From contig NC_054747.1 in NCBI RefSeq assembly GCF_018143015.1, forward strand, positions 38,852,233-38,916,232: a stretch of 64,000 bases of DNA, read 5' to 3'. The translations under genes and the position numbers were made by a program. This stretch comes from Lytechinus variegatus (Eukaryota; Echinodermata; Echinoidea; Temnopleuroida; Toxopneustidae). The notes beneath the pieces are model-generated. The model worked only from the letters and a program-made list of their open reading frames with translations, searched no databases and was not told where the DNA came from. Below, one piece after another: positions 21,820-34,169 of the stretch (its first letter is position 1; every line of letters starts with the position of its first letter).

Positions 21820-22545
21820 GCCCAGAGCGAAACTATAGGCACCGCTTTTTTGACGGAAGCGGCATCGTCAACATCAGATCTTAACCAAAGGTTAATTTTT
21901 TGAATGTCACCAAAAGTATATGTACCTAGTTCATCTAACTTGGACATGGGTATCAAGTATTACTAAAGATCCTGCTAGAGTTTGAGGTCACAGGTCATTT
22001 AGGGTCAATGAATTTAGAATATAATGAGGGAATCTACATCAAAATCTTAACCCAAGGTCAAGTTGTTGAAATGTCATTACTTAGAGAGTATTTGGTCCTA
22101 GTTCATAGAACCTGACCATAAGCATATTCAAGTATTACTGAATACCCCTCTCGAGTTTCACGTCACATGATTAAGGTCAAAGGTCATTTATAGTCAATTA
22201 ACGTTGGCCATGGTTTTGGGTCATTACCATAATAACTTCGAAAGTTTATGGATGTGGTTTATGAAACTTAGACAAAGGCAAGTACCAGGGAACATCCTTC
22301 GTGAATTTCAGGTCATATGACCAAGGTCAAAGGTCATTTAGGGTCAATGAACTTGGATTATGTTGGGGGAATCAAAACGAAATCTTAACCAAGTTTCAGT
22401 TTTTGTTTTAATATAATAACTCTGAAAGTATGTGGATCTAGTTTATGAAACTTGTGAATCAAGCAACAGTGAACATCCAGCGTGAGTTTCAAGTCACATG
22501 ACCAAGGTCAATGAACTTTGGCCCTGTTTTTTGGGGGGGTCGAAT
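21820..22545. repeat. Repeat array with AGGTCAAAGGTCA (DR1) units
   Basis: Units of about 150-185 bp contain a 'GACCAAGGTCAAAGGTCATT' segment followed by TAGGGTCAATGAAC. Clear copies are at about 21988, 22171, 22325 and 22503. AGGTCA-A-AGGTCA is the DR1 binding pattern of RXR, HNF4, COUP-TF and PPAR receptors. No coding sequence. Confidence 0.8.
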
Positions 22546-22556
22546 TGCCATCAGAA

Positions 22557-22790
22557 CTGGACCACACGGGTCGTGTGGTCCAGTGGTTAGAGCAATGGAC
22601 TCATAATCGCAAGGGTATGAGTTCGAATTCCCACTCAGCTATTGTCTCCACTTTGGTAAAAAAAAAGTCCCAAGAGTAATTTGACGTCTATGAAGTCAGC
22701 CACTATGACTGATTAACCAAGACGTAAAATGTTTCCTATAGGTAATTGGTTATTATTATATTATAAGTCTTCGGCCATTTACCTTTAAGG
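22557..22790 (+). mobile_element. tRNA-derived SINE
   Basis: Box A TGGTCCAGTGG (about 22577-22587) and box B GAGTTCGAATTC (about 22619-22630) flank ACTCATAATCGCAAGGG, which resembles the anticodon arm of elongator tRNA-Met. An unrelated tail follows, with a short A-run and AACCAAGACGTAAAATGTTT. It is inserted in the DR1 repeat array. Acceptor-stem pairing is absent, so it is not a functional tRNA. Confidence 0.7.
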
Positions 22791-22925
22791 TAAATGTAAT
22801 TTAGGGTCAATGATCATAATATTTTGTCATATGAATTGTGTTTTTTTAATAAAAAAATGTAAATGTAATTAAGGGTCAATGATCATAATATTTTGTCATA
22901 TGAATTGTGTTTTTTTAATAATTAA
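22791..22925. repeat. Short tandem duplication, about 69 bp x 2
   Basis: AAATGTAATTTAGGGTCAAT with downstream ATCATAATATTTTGTCATAT occurs at 22792 and again at 22861. It includes a decayed DR1-repeat word. Confidence 0.85.
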
Positions 22926-23736
22926 TCTGTAATCGCTTTCAAGTCAACATTGCTGCTATATTGAACCGAGTAATACAGGCGAGACTAATAATAATAATAA
23001 TGAAAATGTTAGTAATAATGATAACATAGAGCAATTAGAGAATAACAGCTATATCACTTTTGAAATGTCCCCCCATGGCCCTCATTTAAAAATCATTATC
23101 CTCTTATATTTTTTTTTTATTTACCTCGATAAAAAAATATAAAAGTGCCCCTCCTGTCCGCTAAGTAGCGCAGTGCCCATATATTGTATAAACTTATTTG
23201 ATCTCACCGCTTATCATATTAGGCCTAATATTAATACAAATATAAATAAAAATATAAATCAATTCAAGCAAATCATTTCAAAGGAGAGATATTTGACTTT
23301 AATTTGAAGTAAGCTTAGCCAATGTCAAGCAGGAAAGTTTTAACCCTTTATGAGCTAACGATCCAGAGTAATTATCTCCATAATTTCTTGATCATAATCT
23401 TCATGAATTTTGCTGAAACGCTTTATCGAATCCCCGCGAGGCAATAATCTACATTTCTTCTGATTTCTTTGATCTTTGAATAGAGCCCGCAGTTTGTTTA
23501 CCAAAACGCCCTCTACATTTCACATAGCTTCAATGTTTTAGTCTCATCTATCAGGCATACAAAATTGAAGGAAAAGAAAGAGGAGTGAGTAAAAAGCACT
23601 CTCGTATGTTCTTTTCATGTTTTAAATAAATGTGACGCTTATATGAACTGTTTATTATTTTTATTTTAATACTGAAACTAACTCGGGTAAATATATTCCT
23701 CAATCCTCGAAGGTTGGGGGGGGGGGGGGTTCATGA
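22926..23736. other. Unannotated stretch
   Basis: Apart from an (AAT)n stub near 22990 and a G-run at about 23717-23729, I see nothing. Confidence 0.5.
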
Positions 23737-23743
23737 TATTTTG

Positions 23744-24309
23744 CCCCGGGGGGGGGCACTTACATTGACGAGTGGATACCATGCGCGACCAAAAAAACAC
23801 GTAAAAAGGATGTCTTTTTCACGATAGGGCACGTTACGTACGTAACGTGATAAGGGTGTCAAAAACACAAAAATAATGAAAAAAGGGTATCTATTTCGCT
23901 AGGAAAATTACGTGTTTAGGGGCGAATTTTCGGGGATGATAAAACCAAATTAAAATGTTTTATAAAGAATGTCCTTTTTGCCCCAACACTTCGTGTTTAG
24001 GGTCACGTCCGATTTGCGCGAGGTGTAGAAGGTGGGGTCGTACTAAACCAAATAAAGTAAAGCCGACGACCGAAGGACCCGTAACAATAAAACATTCCTA
24101 CGGTACTTGTTTAGGGGTTCATTTCAGGGAATATATGCCAAGAGTGTCGTTTTGTTTCTAATACTTGTTCAGGGTAGGGTTTCACAAGCCAATACTTGTT
24201 AAGGGGTGCATTTTCAGAATATGAAAATTACGTGTTTAGGGTGCTTTTTGAGACCCCATGGTCGCGCATGGTATCCACTTTGTGAATGGAAGTGGCCCCC
24301 CCCCCCGGG
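23744..24309. mobile_element. TIR element with G/C-run ends and 7-bp target duplication
   Basis: Left CCCCGGGGGGGGGCACTTAC, then GTGGATACCATGCGCGACCA. Right, in inverse, GGTCGCGCATGGTATCCACT, then GGCCCCCCCCCCCGGG. Direct TATTTTG flanks the element at 23737-23743 and 24310-24316, a clean 7-bp duplication. The interior has repeated ACGTGTTTAGGG and TACTTGTT..AGGG words, a CACGTTACGTACGTAACGTG palindrome, and no transposase. About 566 bp, non-autonomous. Confidence 0.85.
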
Positions 24310-24316
24310 TATTTTG

Positions 24317-26799
24317 CATGAAACAGCGTGCTTGCGCTAATGCTTTAAGGCTCCGGCCACCTTCCGAAGGTGTAGTTGGTGGTTTGATTTCACCCCCGGA
24401 TAATGGCATATTAATCTGAGGGTTCATAATAAAAAAATAAATGAATACAAAAAAAAGAGATTTCTTCATCTCGGAATGCAGATCACAATTTGCATCAGCA
24501 CTGAAATGACTGAAGAAAAAAAAGAAATTTAATGATCTATAGATTGCTTCCTCATGATTTTCACATTAAAAAAATATTCCTGTTTAAACTTATTACATAT
24601 TTCGAGATTGGTTAGCGTCTGATATCGCAGACTAGCAATCTACCACCTCCACGTTTTTATGAGTACAAACTATTCGAACAGTTGCACTTGCTAATGGTTT
24701 CCGAACGAGTGGCACAATCTGTGAATTTTTTTACGCACGTTCCAATCGGAAGTGGATTGATTAACTTGCAGCTCAAATCATGTTATTGTTTTAAACGAAG
24801 TCCAGTCAAGGCTTTTGGATTCCATTATTGTATCAAAAAGATTCTTCGAAAAGGTAATCGAACAATAAAGGCCTACCGTTTGGAAGCAGACGCTTAAATC
24901 ATGTGGTCTTTTTTTATTCTGGGACATCGTCTAACTTAGCTAATGGATTCATTTCTAGCGGATATATTACAAATTATCACGAGAGAGTCTATCGAGGTAT
25001 AGTAAGTATTACATCATGGTTTTCTAAAATATTCTTTTTAATACGGCGCATGCATGCTTATAGGCCTAATTAATGTGTTTAATGTGTCGTGAACTAAATA
25101 CCCCATGTTCGTGTTGAATTTCGCACACAACTCCGGGGACCCATGTAGGTCGGACGCCCGGAGCGCTGGTGCAGTGTGTTGCCGAGTGTGTCGATGGGGT
25201 TAGTTGGGTGGTGAGGGGGGTCGTGTTCCGGCATGGAGCTACTAACGGTCCAAGTGTTCTTTTGTCCGCTGCATCAGGGGAGATGGCTGATGGATAATAA
25301 ACCGGGCATATGGTCGGATTTACTCTGCTTTGAGAGGCCAAAAGGGGACTTAAATGGCTTCAATTTCATTTCCAATGCCAGTCAGGGGTCACACCTGTGT
25401 AAAGAAAATTGTATGAGGTATTAAAATGGTGGTTTAAAAGATGGTTTGAATTGTGAACATCGAGCTACTACATGTAGATCCATGCGTGGAGATACTTGCT
25501 GGATGTTGAGACGTATGTGACATGTGGCCCTCGTTGATTTTCTTATCTTTGGTAAGGTGAAGGTCACGTCTGTACTTCAGAGGATGGTTGTGCAAACATT
25601 TTTCAAGCCCCGATTTGAACTGATTCAGACTAGTTGGACTTACAACTGACTCATATTAAGTTGCAGATTTTAACTTTTACCAGATATTTCATGTATTTAT
25701 ATGTACTTATATATCTTTTTAGAATAACTTATTTGTAATATTCATTAGATAAAGCCATATGGCTATGGATTTGCATCGTTCCTATGCCAGTTAATCTAAA
25801 AGACAGATGTTTTCACAGCAGCTGTGTAAAGTACACCAACTTGTACATGTAGGCCCTATATGCCACTTATCGACTTCTATCTATAAGTCATTTCCACATA
25901 CCATAGGTGTATATTTCCTGCGTAATCTTGCGTCCTGCCCATGCCTATGAAGCACAATGACCATCGTGAACAAAAGCATAATTGATCGTTAATGCAGTAC
26001 TCAATATTTTAGTCAGTGCGATCATGGGTCAGCTCTGTTTCCGCATTTTCCTTCGATCACCAGTCCAACTCTCGGCAGAATAGGCCTACCCCCACCCCCC
26101 CCCCCCCCCTCGCGCATGATACTCATATGTTCTATTTATTGTACGTTTGTCGCGGCATGGACCTCGGGAGTCGCAAGGTCGTCTTTCATCGGAAAGCAAT
26201 TTGACAAGGCGTGAAAGATCGGACATGGCAGTCAATATGAGGGCCTAATTAATACCGCCCAGCTCGATTTTTTTTCTTCTGAATCTGAATCTGACATTCG
26301 ATTTGTTATCGGAATTTAATATCTAGACACTTTTTCCTTGGAGAAAATGAGTAGGCCCACACATTGTGAAAACCTATTATACCTTATGCGTGTAATTGGA
26401 GATAGTTCGCACCAGTCAACGATGCGTTTGAAAGAAAGCAACTTGGCCTAGGCCTATGTAATCACCCCAAAAAATATTTGCCTGTTGTAGTTTTATCTAT
26501 CACAGTAAATATGCACTCTTTATGGGAAAACTTGGTGCGAATTTGTTTACTTTTGAGTATTTTGAACCCTCGAGACAAAAAAGAGATCCTGGTTCTTTAC
26601 AGGCAGTCAGGCACATACAATTTTTTGTGGCTGTTAAAGGCAATTTAGAAACATTTAGCAGAGGCCAGAGGTAACCAGAATTGAATGCGGGACAAGCATA
26701 GAATCCTCTAAGAATCCCTTTTTTAAGAGTATGCAGAAAATATAGAAGTGTAGGCATATACATTTTGTTTTCCAGTTCCTTTCTCTCTTTGAACGGCAA
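24317..26799. other. Unannotated stretch
   Basis: About 2.5 kb with small palindromes (CACCTTCCGAAGGTG near 24358) and a C-run at about 26095-26109. The ORFs (60-99 codons) show no family that I recognise. Confidence 0.4.
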
Positions 26800-27018
26800 T
26801 ACACAGTAAAATCGCTGATTAATAGTTTATACAACGCTCTTTACTATAATTATGAACCTTACAGTATTTGTTTAACCGTTTAGACAATCAAGTTTAATTT
26901 ATCGAAAATTGGATATTGAAAATTAAACTTTGTTGCTTAAGAGTCTTGTTTAAACTGTTCAAACAATTACTGTAAGGTTCATATAGTGAACAGCGTTGTA
27001 TATTTTTTTACCGTGTAT
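26800..27018. mobile_element. Palindromic MITE (TACACAGTAAAA ends)
   Basis: TACACAGTAAAAT opens, TTTTTTTACCGTGTA closes. GAACCTTACAGTA and TACAACGCT words appear inverted across the centre, with TTAATTTATCGAAAATTGGA at the turn. About 219 bp, non-coding. Confidence 0.8.
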
Positions 27019-29246
27019 AGGCCTGACAGATTACAGTAATATGTGTTTCAGGGGTGGAACCCACGTGTGATTTCGTTCCTCTCCTGTCTTTTACCAGGGA
27101 TAGGTCCTGCTTTTACCCACACATTAGCAGTTGAACTCACTCTTCATTGCCAAGTGTTGTCCGTCTGCACCACCCCCTATACTAGGTATACATTTGGAAA
27201 ATGCGCAGACAGGTTACGACTCTGCCGTCTGCGGGGCCGAAGGTTGGGCGAGGGAGATGGTAGTTTCGGACGTGTGGGTCATTTATACCTCACCCTGAAG
27301 ATTTGATCAATTCGCGCTATATACCTGGAAATCCTGAAGTTGCCTAAACTCATGATACTCATCTCAATTTTCTGACATCCAGGGAATTATACACACTTTC
27401 GATCTCTGATTTAATTCGATGGTATGGAACGTAGATTCGGCAAGCCGACAAATCATATACATTGGCGTATGTTATTGTTTGATACATTTTCTTTCATTTT
27501 TAGCTTTATATTTGAGAAAGAAATTGTCCATCCCGAACAACGTCGGCAGCTTTGGTCCATGGTATAACAAAGCACCCCGATCTCTCTTCTCTCGGATTGA
27601 AATGAATAGGGCCCAATCTAAAAAAATAATGAGCGATGTGCCAAAACAGCTCGCGTTCGGGAAGGTTGTTTACAATTCTTTATCTGTTCATGCAAAGCTG
27701 GTGATAAATATCCATGCATAAGCACAAATACCTGCAACTTCACTCTTTGATTCGGTTATCCCCGCCAGCATTGTATTGCAATAATCGTATTAGCGATAAG
27801 AAGCAATCACAGCAACACGCTACCAGTCACGTAGTAGTTGGTGCACTCAAGCATGAACTTGACTTTCTGGGGTTGTCAGTGTTTTGTATACGTCACAATA
27901 GACTTTTCTCATCAATTGTCATAGGTTTATCACCCAAACACACCTGCCCGTAAAGGTCACCGTTCTATCATGGAGCTAACAGAGATGGTTCTATTATAGG
28001 TCTTTGTCCGATACAACCTTTATAATCTTTCAAATTGCAATGCCGTCGGATATAGAAAGCTAGGCCTATGTTTTTGGAGGTGACTCTTTTTCCATGGGGC
28101 AATCATGATTATAAAGATAGCGTCCTTTATCAGTGTTGTAACTGGCTAAAATATCATATTTAAAAAAGAAACATTGTAGGCCTACGTTACCCAAAACTAC
28201 ATTTTGGTTAGGCGCAGCGAATCATGTCACGCCCTGGACCCACGGCCGTGACTGGGCCCCTTACCACTTGTTGGTGCGCCGGGGGGGGGGGGGGGGGGGG
28301 TCGTGTACTGCATCGTTCAACTGTTAAATTGACGAATCATTATTTAGTTTGGGTGTGATGCAATGTTAGGTCCGGTTGTTACTGGCGTGTAATTGATTTT
28401 CTGCTTAGGCTAAAGCAGGTTTCTTCACGTGTTTGTCATACAACTTAATCAAATGAGTGACTCAACCAAGCATGTTCAGTGATACTTTGTAATACGCCAG
28501 TCAAACTGCCTGATCGACCTGAAAAGTTGTTGCATTACAGGGGAGGGGGAAGCGGAGGGAAAGGGACCGGAGGGGGGGGGGACTCGGGGGAGGAAGAAGA
28601 AATTGGGAGGGGGTCGGAGAGCAAGGAGGAATGGAGATGGATGCGGGATTACCTGGTTTCTTGTTGGTCAAGTCCTTTTTCATGGCTTACGGATTTATCT
28701 TCATTCTCAATATCCGTCGTTGTTATTGCGATACTTTGCTTCAGGAATGGTGAGGGGGGGGGGGGCTCTTATACTGGAGTTTAACTCTTGACGAAAATAG
28801 TCCGTGACTCAAATAGTTTCAGTGAAAGGCGGATTTTGCCACAATCAAGTCGTAAATTTCCAAATCTCAAATCACAATTGTACGGGCATTGTGGCTTCTG
28901 TGGGTTGGGTAAACGGAATTCGATTATTGAATTTTACTGCGTTCATGTGCTTCATCAATAATAAGGCACTGTATTTACGTTTGCTATCCATGGTGGAAGT
29001 ACGGTTCACCAAAGAAATCATGTTGTATCCTTTGTGTTTATTCATAGCGATACTAGTCTACAGGCACAGACCCTGATTGAAACTTTGATCAGCAAGTGTG
29101 TCTCCATGCCGAGACTAGCACATACAAAATTTGCTGTTCTAATTCAGAGGGCCTTGTATACAAGGCATGAGTAGGCTGCAGTTCAGACCCTTTACTCGAG
29201 TGAAGGGTTTGCACAACAGACTATAGCTATACTTTACGTTTAGGTT

Positions 29247-29277
<31 letters not shown>

Positions 29278-29317
29278 GGTAGGTAGGGGTTTCAGAGTAG
29301 GCCTATATGGTGGCCTA
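27019..29317. other. Unannotated stretch with G-runs
   Basis: Poly(G) lies at about 28280-28300, 28571-28580, 28753-28763 and 29258-29279, with a GGA-rich patch at 28540-28630. Several 80-100 codon ORFs lack recognisable domains. A small palindrome around ACTCGAG lies near 29188-29210. Confidence 0.4.
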
Positions 29318-29490
29318 TACACTCTAAAAATGAAGTGCTAATTTAGCTCTTAAAGAGCGTGTATAGTGACTGCACTTCGGAGTGCTGATTTGTCTAGTTC
29401 AAATTTGAATGGGAAAAATCAGCACTCAGAAGTGCAGTCACTATACACGCTCTTTAAGAGCTAAATTAACACTTCATTTTTTAGAGTGTA
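29318..29490. mobile_element. Perfect-arm palindromic MITE, family D, copy 2
   Basis: TACACTCTAAAAATGAAGTG to CACTTCATTTTTTAGAGTGTA. It matches 6311-6486 along its length, with the centre in the opposite arrangement. Confidence 0.9.
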
Positions 29491-30588
29491 TGATGTATTC
29501 ATGGATTGTACTGTGGAGGTGTGTTCTGCCGATGCAGGGACATTTTTTTTTTTGGGGGGGGGGGGGTAGAAGTTGAAGAGGAGAGAAAAAATAATGGATG
29601 GAAGAGTTGGGATGAGGCCAGGGGTTGTCCGACGAAACTGGAAAGAAAGCGTGGGGGGTTTATGTGCAACAGTGCACGAATGAGAATAGAAGTTGCGTAT
29701 TAAATTCATTTATAGGTCATTTATTTGTTTTAAGTAGTTGGTTTTATGAATTTTATTCCTCTCTTATCATTTCGACATCATTTTGTGATACAACCAAGAA
29801 ACCGAACGTATAAAAGCTATATCGACTTATAAAAGCCTTCGATTATTTGATGTTTGATAGAATCGCCATTCTCTTTCCTTTTGAATAATGAGCAGTTTTA
29901 TACATTATTACATGGTAATCGTTTTTCCACATTGCATGCAATTGACTTTATATAGGAAGTAAAGGAAGGAATAATGAAGCACTTAAACTCGTAGCTCTTT
30001 AGTTCGTTGTGTATCGAGTTTTGATATTCAACACAACCATTCTACATTGAGTCAGCAACTAAACATTTTTCCCCATTGGTGTGTACAGTTTTTATTTGAA
30101 TGTTAGGACCGAAACTGTAGAAAATTGGAACTTACCAATAATATTTCGAAAATTCAGATTGGGTTCATGTCATGAAAATCTGGAGTTGTTCGTCGAATTT
30201 TGGGTTACCGATCGTAGTCCATGTAAAACAGGATAGTTCAAGAAAGTATATAATTAGTTGCTTAATCACTGTTTTTTTTCTCATATAGATCAACATTTGA
30301 CAGTCTATCCGTTACATTATTATCAACGATCAAAAATGTATTGAAGCCTATACCGTGAATGGAATGAAATAGGCCTACATGTACGTGTAACTATGATGAA
30401 AGCATCTACTTGTTGTAAATTCCTATAAGTATTGCGATCAGGGACCAATCCAACAGTTAGATTGAAGTTCTCAACCTCCTATATTTAATCTCTATCGATT
30501 GAATCTGGGATTTTTATACCTGACCACAATCTACATGTAGATTGCCATACGGAAATAAGAGTAATTCTCATTAAAGTGACAAAATCAT
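29491..30588. other. Unannotated stretch
   Basis: A T-run and a G-run lie at about 29543-29566. No gene is recognised. Confidence 0.5.
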
Positions 30589-30924
30589 TGGCGGCGGAAG
30601 GAGAAAAAACTTGTTTTGGGGGGATCCACCTAAAATTTTGGGATGGAGACAGGTAAATGAAAAAAAAATAGTTTAGATAATAAATAATATTTTATGATGG
30701 ACCACCAAAATTATTTGAAAAGCAAAAAAAAAAAAGGTTATCAAGCTAAATTTTAGGGGGGGGGGACCTCAACAAATTCATGGGGTGTCCACCTGATTTT
30801 TTGGGGGGACGCAGGAAAAAAATTTGACTAGCAAAAAAAAAAAAGTTTCACAACAAAAAAATTAGGGGGCGTCCCCCACCTCAAATTTTAGGGGGGACCT
30901 GTCGCCCCGCTTCCGCCGCCTATG
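30589..30924. mobile_element. TIR element with GGCGGCGGAAG ends
   Basis: TGGCGGCGGAAG at the left and CTTCCGCCGCCTA at the right are inverted. Internal repeats alternate A-runs with TTTTAGGGGGG-type blocks. About 336 bp, non-coding. Confidence 0.75.
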
Positions 30925-31042
30925 GACACAATTTTCTATATGTCCCATCGCCGGTTCCATGATAGTTCTACCCATTCCGTTCTCAGAGTTACGATTCCGT
31001 CCTCATGGCAGATAGAGATGTAGATCTACACGTAAACCTGAT
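30925..31042. other. Spacer
   Basis: No feature seen. Confidence 0.4.
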
Positions 31043-31270
31043 GGGGCCCGTCTTACAAAGAGTTGCGATTGATCCGATCAAAGCCAGCAAAGTCAACATT
31101 TAAAATGCATGTTTGTTCAAAATATTTTCTAGATATCGAAGTATATCCATGAATTCATCGATTTCTTGACAATTTCGCAAATTTCCTGTACGAAAAATTA
31201 TGGCACTGATGGATTTCGATCGAGTTGCGATTGATTGAGTCAGTCGTAAGTCTTTGCAAGACGGGACCCT
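31043..31270. mobile_element. MITE related to family B (GGGCCCGTCTTACAAAG ends)
   Basis: GGGCCCGTCTTACAAAGAGT, then TGCGATTGAT, at the left; GTCTTTGCAAGACGGGACCC at the right, inverted. It shares the internal GAGTTGCGATTGAT theme with family B but has distinct termini. Confidence 0.75.
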
Positions 31271-32062
31271 GAGTGATGAAAATATAGCGAATGGTACAAC
31301 TCGGTGACACAACATAGAAAGGGGATAAGTTCTTAATGTTTTGTTGTTTTTCTTTTCTACGACTGAGCAAGGACAAAGGTATAAAATTGTAGACAAATTA
31401 CATGACACAATGCCTTGTAAAATATGATGATACGAGGAAAGCATCCTTCGAAATGTTTGAACGGATATATTATTTCAAATCTGTTTATGATTTTTATTTT
31501 ATGCGGGTTTATTTTGACGGGTGGCAAATAAAACTAAGTAGGTCATTCAGGTTCAGGAAATATTATGAGGGTAAAATAGTACAGGAAACGATTGCTTTAT
31601 TTTGCATTGCCATTAAAAAAAGAAATAAATAAAACAAATATCAACTATTTTTTTTTGAGGGAAATCCCGTTTCATGATAACGCATTGCTCAAAATATTGG
31701 TACAGTTCTTTGTCGCAATCTCTCTGATGGGCTCGATGTCATTATTTTTTATTACCACAGTTCCGTTTTGAAAAAGAATGGTATGGGTACAGACACTAAT
31801 GGTTATCTATCGTGGACTTTCCTTGTTTGTGGGGGAAGTTTACCCTAACAGAAAAAGTGATAGGAACACAATCAAAGTAGCATGACGCTGAAAAAAAAAT
31901 AACGCAACATTCATGACAATGAATGATAAATGGTTTAGTCTTTCGTTACGCATGCCACATCATAAGTATTTTACTTTAATTTTCATTACTTCATTATCAT
32001 TCAATTGACATGTGCTATCTCAGGATGTGGGTAATATAAATAAATATCGATATGAATTAAAA
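31271..32062. other. Unannotated stretch
   Basis: No supported gene. The 60-114 codon ORFs near the left edge partly overlap the MITE. Confidence 0.4.
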
Positions 32063-32132
32063 TAAAAAGAAGTAGAAGTAGAAGAAGAATAAGAAGTAGA
32101 AGAAGAAGAAAAAGAAGAAGAGGAGGAGGAAA
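32063..32132. repeat. (GAA)n microsatellite
   Basis: About 70 bp of GAAGTA, GAA and GAG repeats. Confidence 0.9.
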
Positions 32133-32365
32133 ATGTTTTGGATGGATAATGTACCTAAAATATTATTGGGATCCTTACCAAAATATCCAGACATCTCTAC
32201 TTTTAATTTGACGAGACTACTACTTAATCATGGGATGGACTGGCAATTTCAGATTATATTCTGTGTGCATTTCTGATATTCCGTGACCAATCACTATCTT
32301 TTTAAAGATAGATTATGTAATAGAGGAAATGGTTATTGGTGTCGGCTCAGAAACTTCCTCAGTAT

Positions 32366-32503
32366 GGTCCTCTGCAAAAAGAGACGTGTTTAACTACAAA
32401 TAACCAACGCAAGTCACGCGCGCGAATATGAATGGTTGAAAAGCAACTTGAGTTTGATTTTGAAGTTATGTTTGACTGTATCATGTCTTTCTGTAACGGG
32501 TCC
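32366..32503 (-). mobile_element. Degenerate family B MITE, copy 3
   Basis: GGTCCTCTGCAAAAAGAG to TCTTTCTGTAACGGGTCC keeps the family ends. AATGGTTGAAAAGCAACTTG in the interior aligns with the orientation seen at 17618-17761. It is well diverged, hence older. Confidence 0.65.
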
Positions 32504-32611
32504 AGGAATTACAACTTCTGTTTTTACATGGACGTTTTCTTAAAGTGATACAAAGTTTATTTTTCTCGACTACAGTGTATATGGATTAGGCCCTTCTTTC
32601 TTCTTATCGCG

Positions 32612-32822
32612 TGATCTTTTTATACGAAAGCCACGATTGTCCTTTCGTTACTGATAGCGAAATTTTTTTAACCATTCAGAATTGTTATACGATAAATTCG
32701 ATTGCCACAGCTGATATGTTACGATCTGATTCTGATACGATCTGATAGTGATACGACCAACTACGACTACTCCACGATTCAATCCGCCGATTGAATCGTG
32801 GCGCAAATTAGGCCCTGTTGTC
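32612..32822 (-). repeat. Interspersed repeat, family E, copy 1
   Basis: In reverse complement this aligns with 57722-57925: TTGCGCCACGATTCAA, GATCTGATACGATC-type words and GAAAGGACAATCGTGG are shared in order. Unclassified. The overlapping minus-strand ORF reflects the repeat. Confidence 0.75.
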
Positions 32823-34169
32823 CGTTTAAGAGCGAAAATGTTCCTAAGCTTATATGTTTTATCTAACTGCTTAATCCCTTTAACCAGGGAGGTGAAAATA
32901 TACCTCCCTGCTTTAAAACATACACCCATTGCTTAGAGAAGCCGGCTGCCACAGATTACGTAACTTTAATTGGCATTATCTGAACACACCAATCTCCCTT
33001 GAATGTCTAATAGAGCTAATTAACCATGTGGATATAATTAACAATCACTGCGCTGCCAACAAACTCGTTATGTTAATCATTCTCAGTTATGGCTCCCTTG
33101 ATCGTTAAAGGGAATATCCGTACATTATCAGGTATTTTAACCAACCCAAAAGTTGGTTAAAACATGAACCGACCGACTGTAATTGGTTAACATAATCCAA
33201 TGCCTTTTGCATGCATTTTTAAGTCGGGTAATATTTTCACAAAATGACGAGAATGCATTTCCTTTCAATTAATATCATACTGTACTAGTTCGTTTAAAAA
33301 CCTCCATAATTATGTCGTCTTGGATAACCAGTTGTGTTTTTTAATCCTATCAATAGTTCTTGGGAAACCACTTCATAATCGTAGCTTCTATATTTTGTTT
33401 TGTCTACTTTATTTACCAAATCACCTATCTTTGTTCAGATAACACTGATATTAAGTCATCACTTTGCCACTTGGGGGTGGGGAGGATAAGTGGGTAGGTT
33501 TTTTTATTATTGTGGTTATTTTGTCTTTTTTGTGTAACCAACTTGTGTTTATGTGATTTGCAATCGCCCTATAACCATTTGTAAATTTTGTGATTTATTT
33601 TAATTTGCTATAATAAAAACAGAAAAAAATGAATATCATACTGAATTATGCGAAATGTAATGTAATCGGACTCAAATGTTAGGAGAGATAAATCTATGAA
33701 ATGGCGTCAGCTTGAAGTCAACTTTATATTCCGTGTTATGCACATGGAAGTGGGCTCTCGAGTGGTGCACTATTAATAGTCAGGTCCCTCGGATAGGACC
33801 TCCAAATATCGGTATTCTGGTTCCTTGCTTGTAAGCATTCATGATTTCTTTGCAATTAGGGAATAAAAACACAACCATCATTACCGTAAACGACCGCTAG
33901 TTGTTACTTTGTTTTATATTACCACTAGCATGAGTCGCGAGCGAATCCTTTGTAGTAGGTGCCGCGTGAACGGTAATTGCATAATTGTTCATACGGGCAT
34001 ACATACAGGTACATAATATTCAGGTCAAGGAGAACCAACCAATTTGCACCTGATTCTTCTCTTGGAAAAAGCCGCCAAGAAAAGACAGATGGCGACAATG
34101 CAGGTATAATCAGCACAAAGAACCGCGCTAATTGGCAATAAGAACACTCGCAAGGATAGCACGAACAAT
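32823..34169. other. Unannotated stretch
   Basis: A small perfect hairpin TTTTAACCAAC-CCAAAA-GTTGGTTAAAA lies near 33133-33160. No gene is recognised. Confidence 0.5.

Noticed and set aside
29180..29215. Palindrome around ACTCGAG as a separate element
   Set aside because: Short and imperfect, with no second copy or flanking duplication seen.
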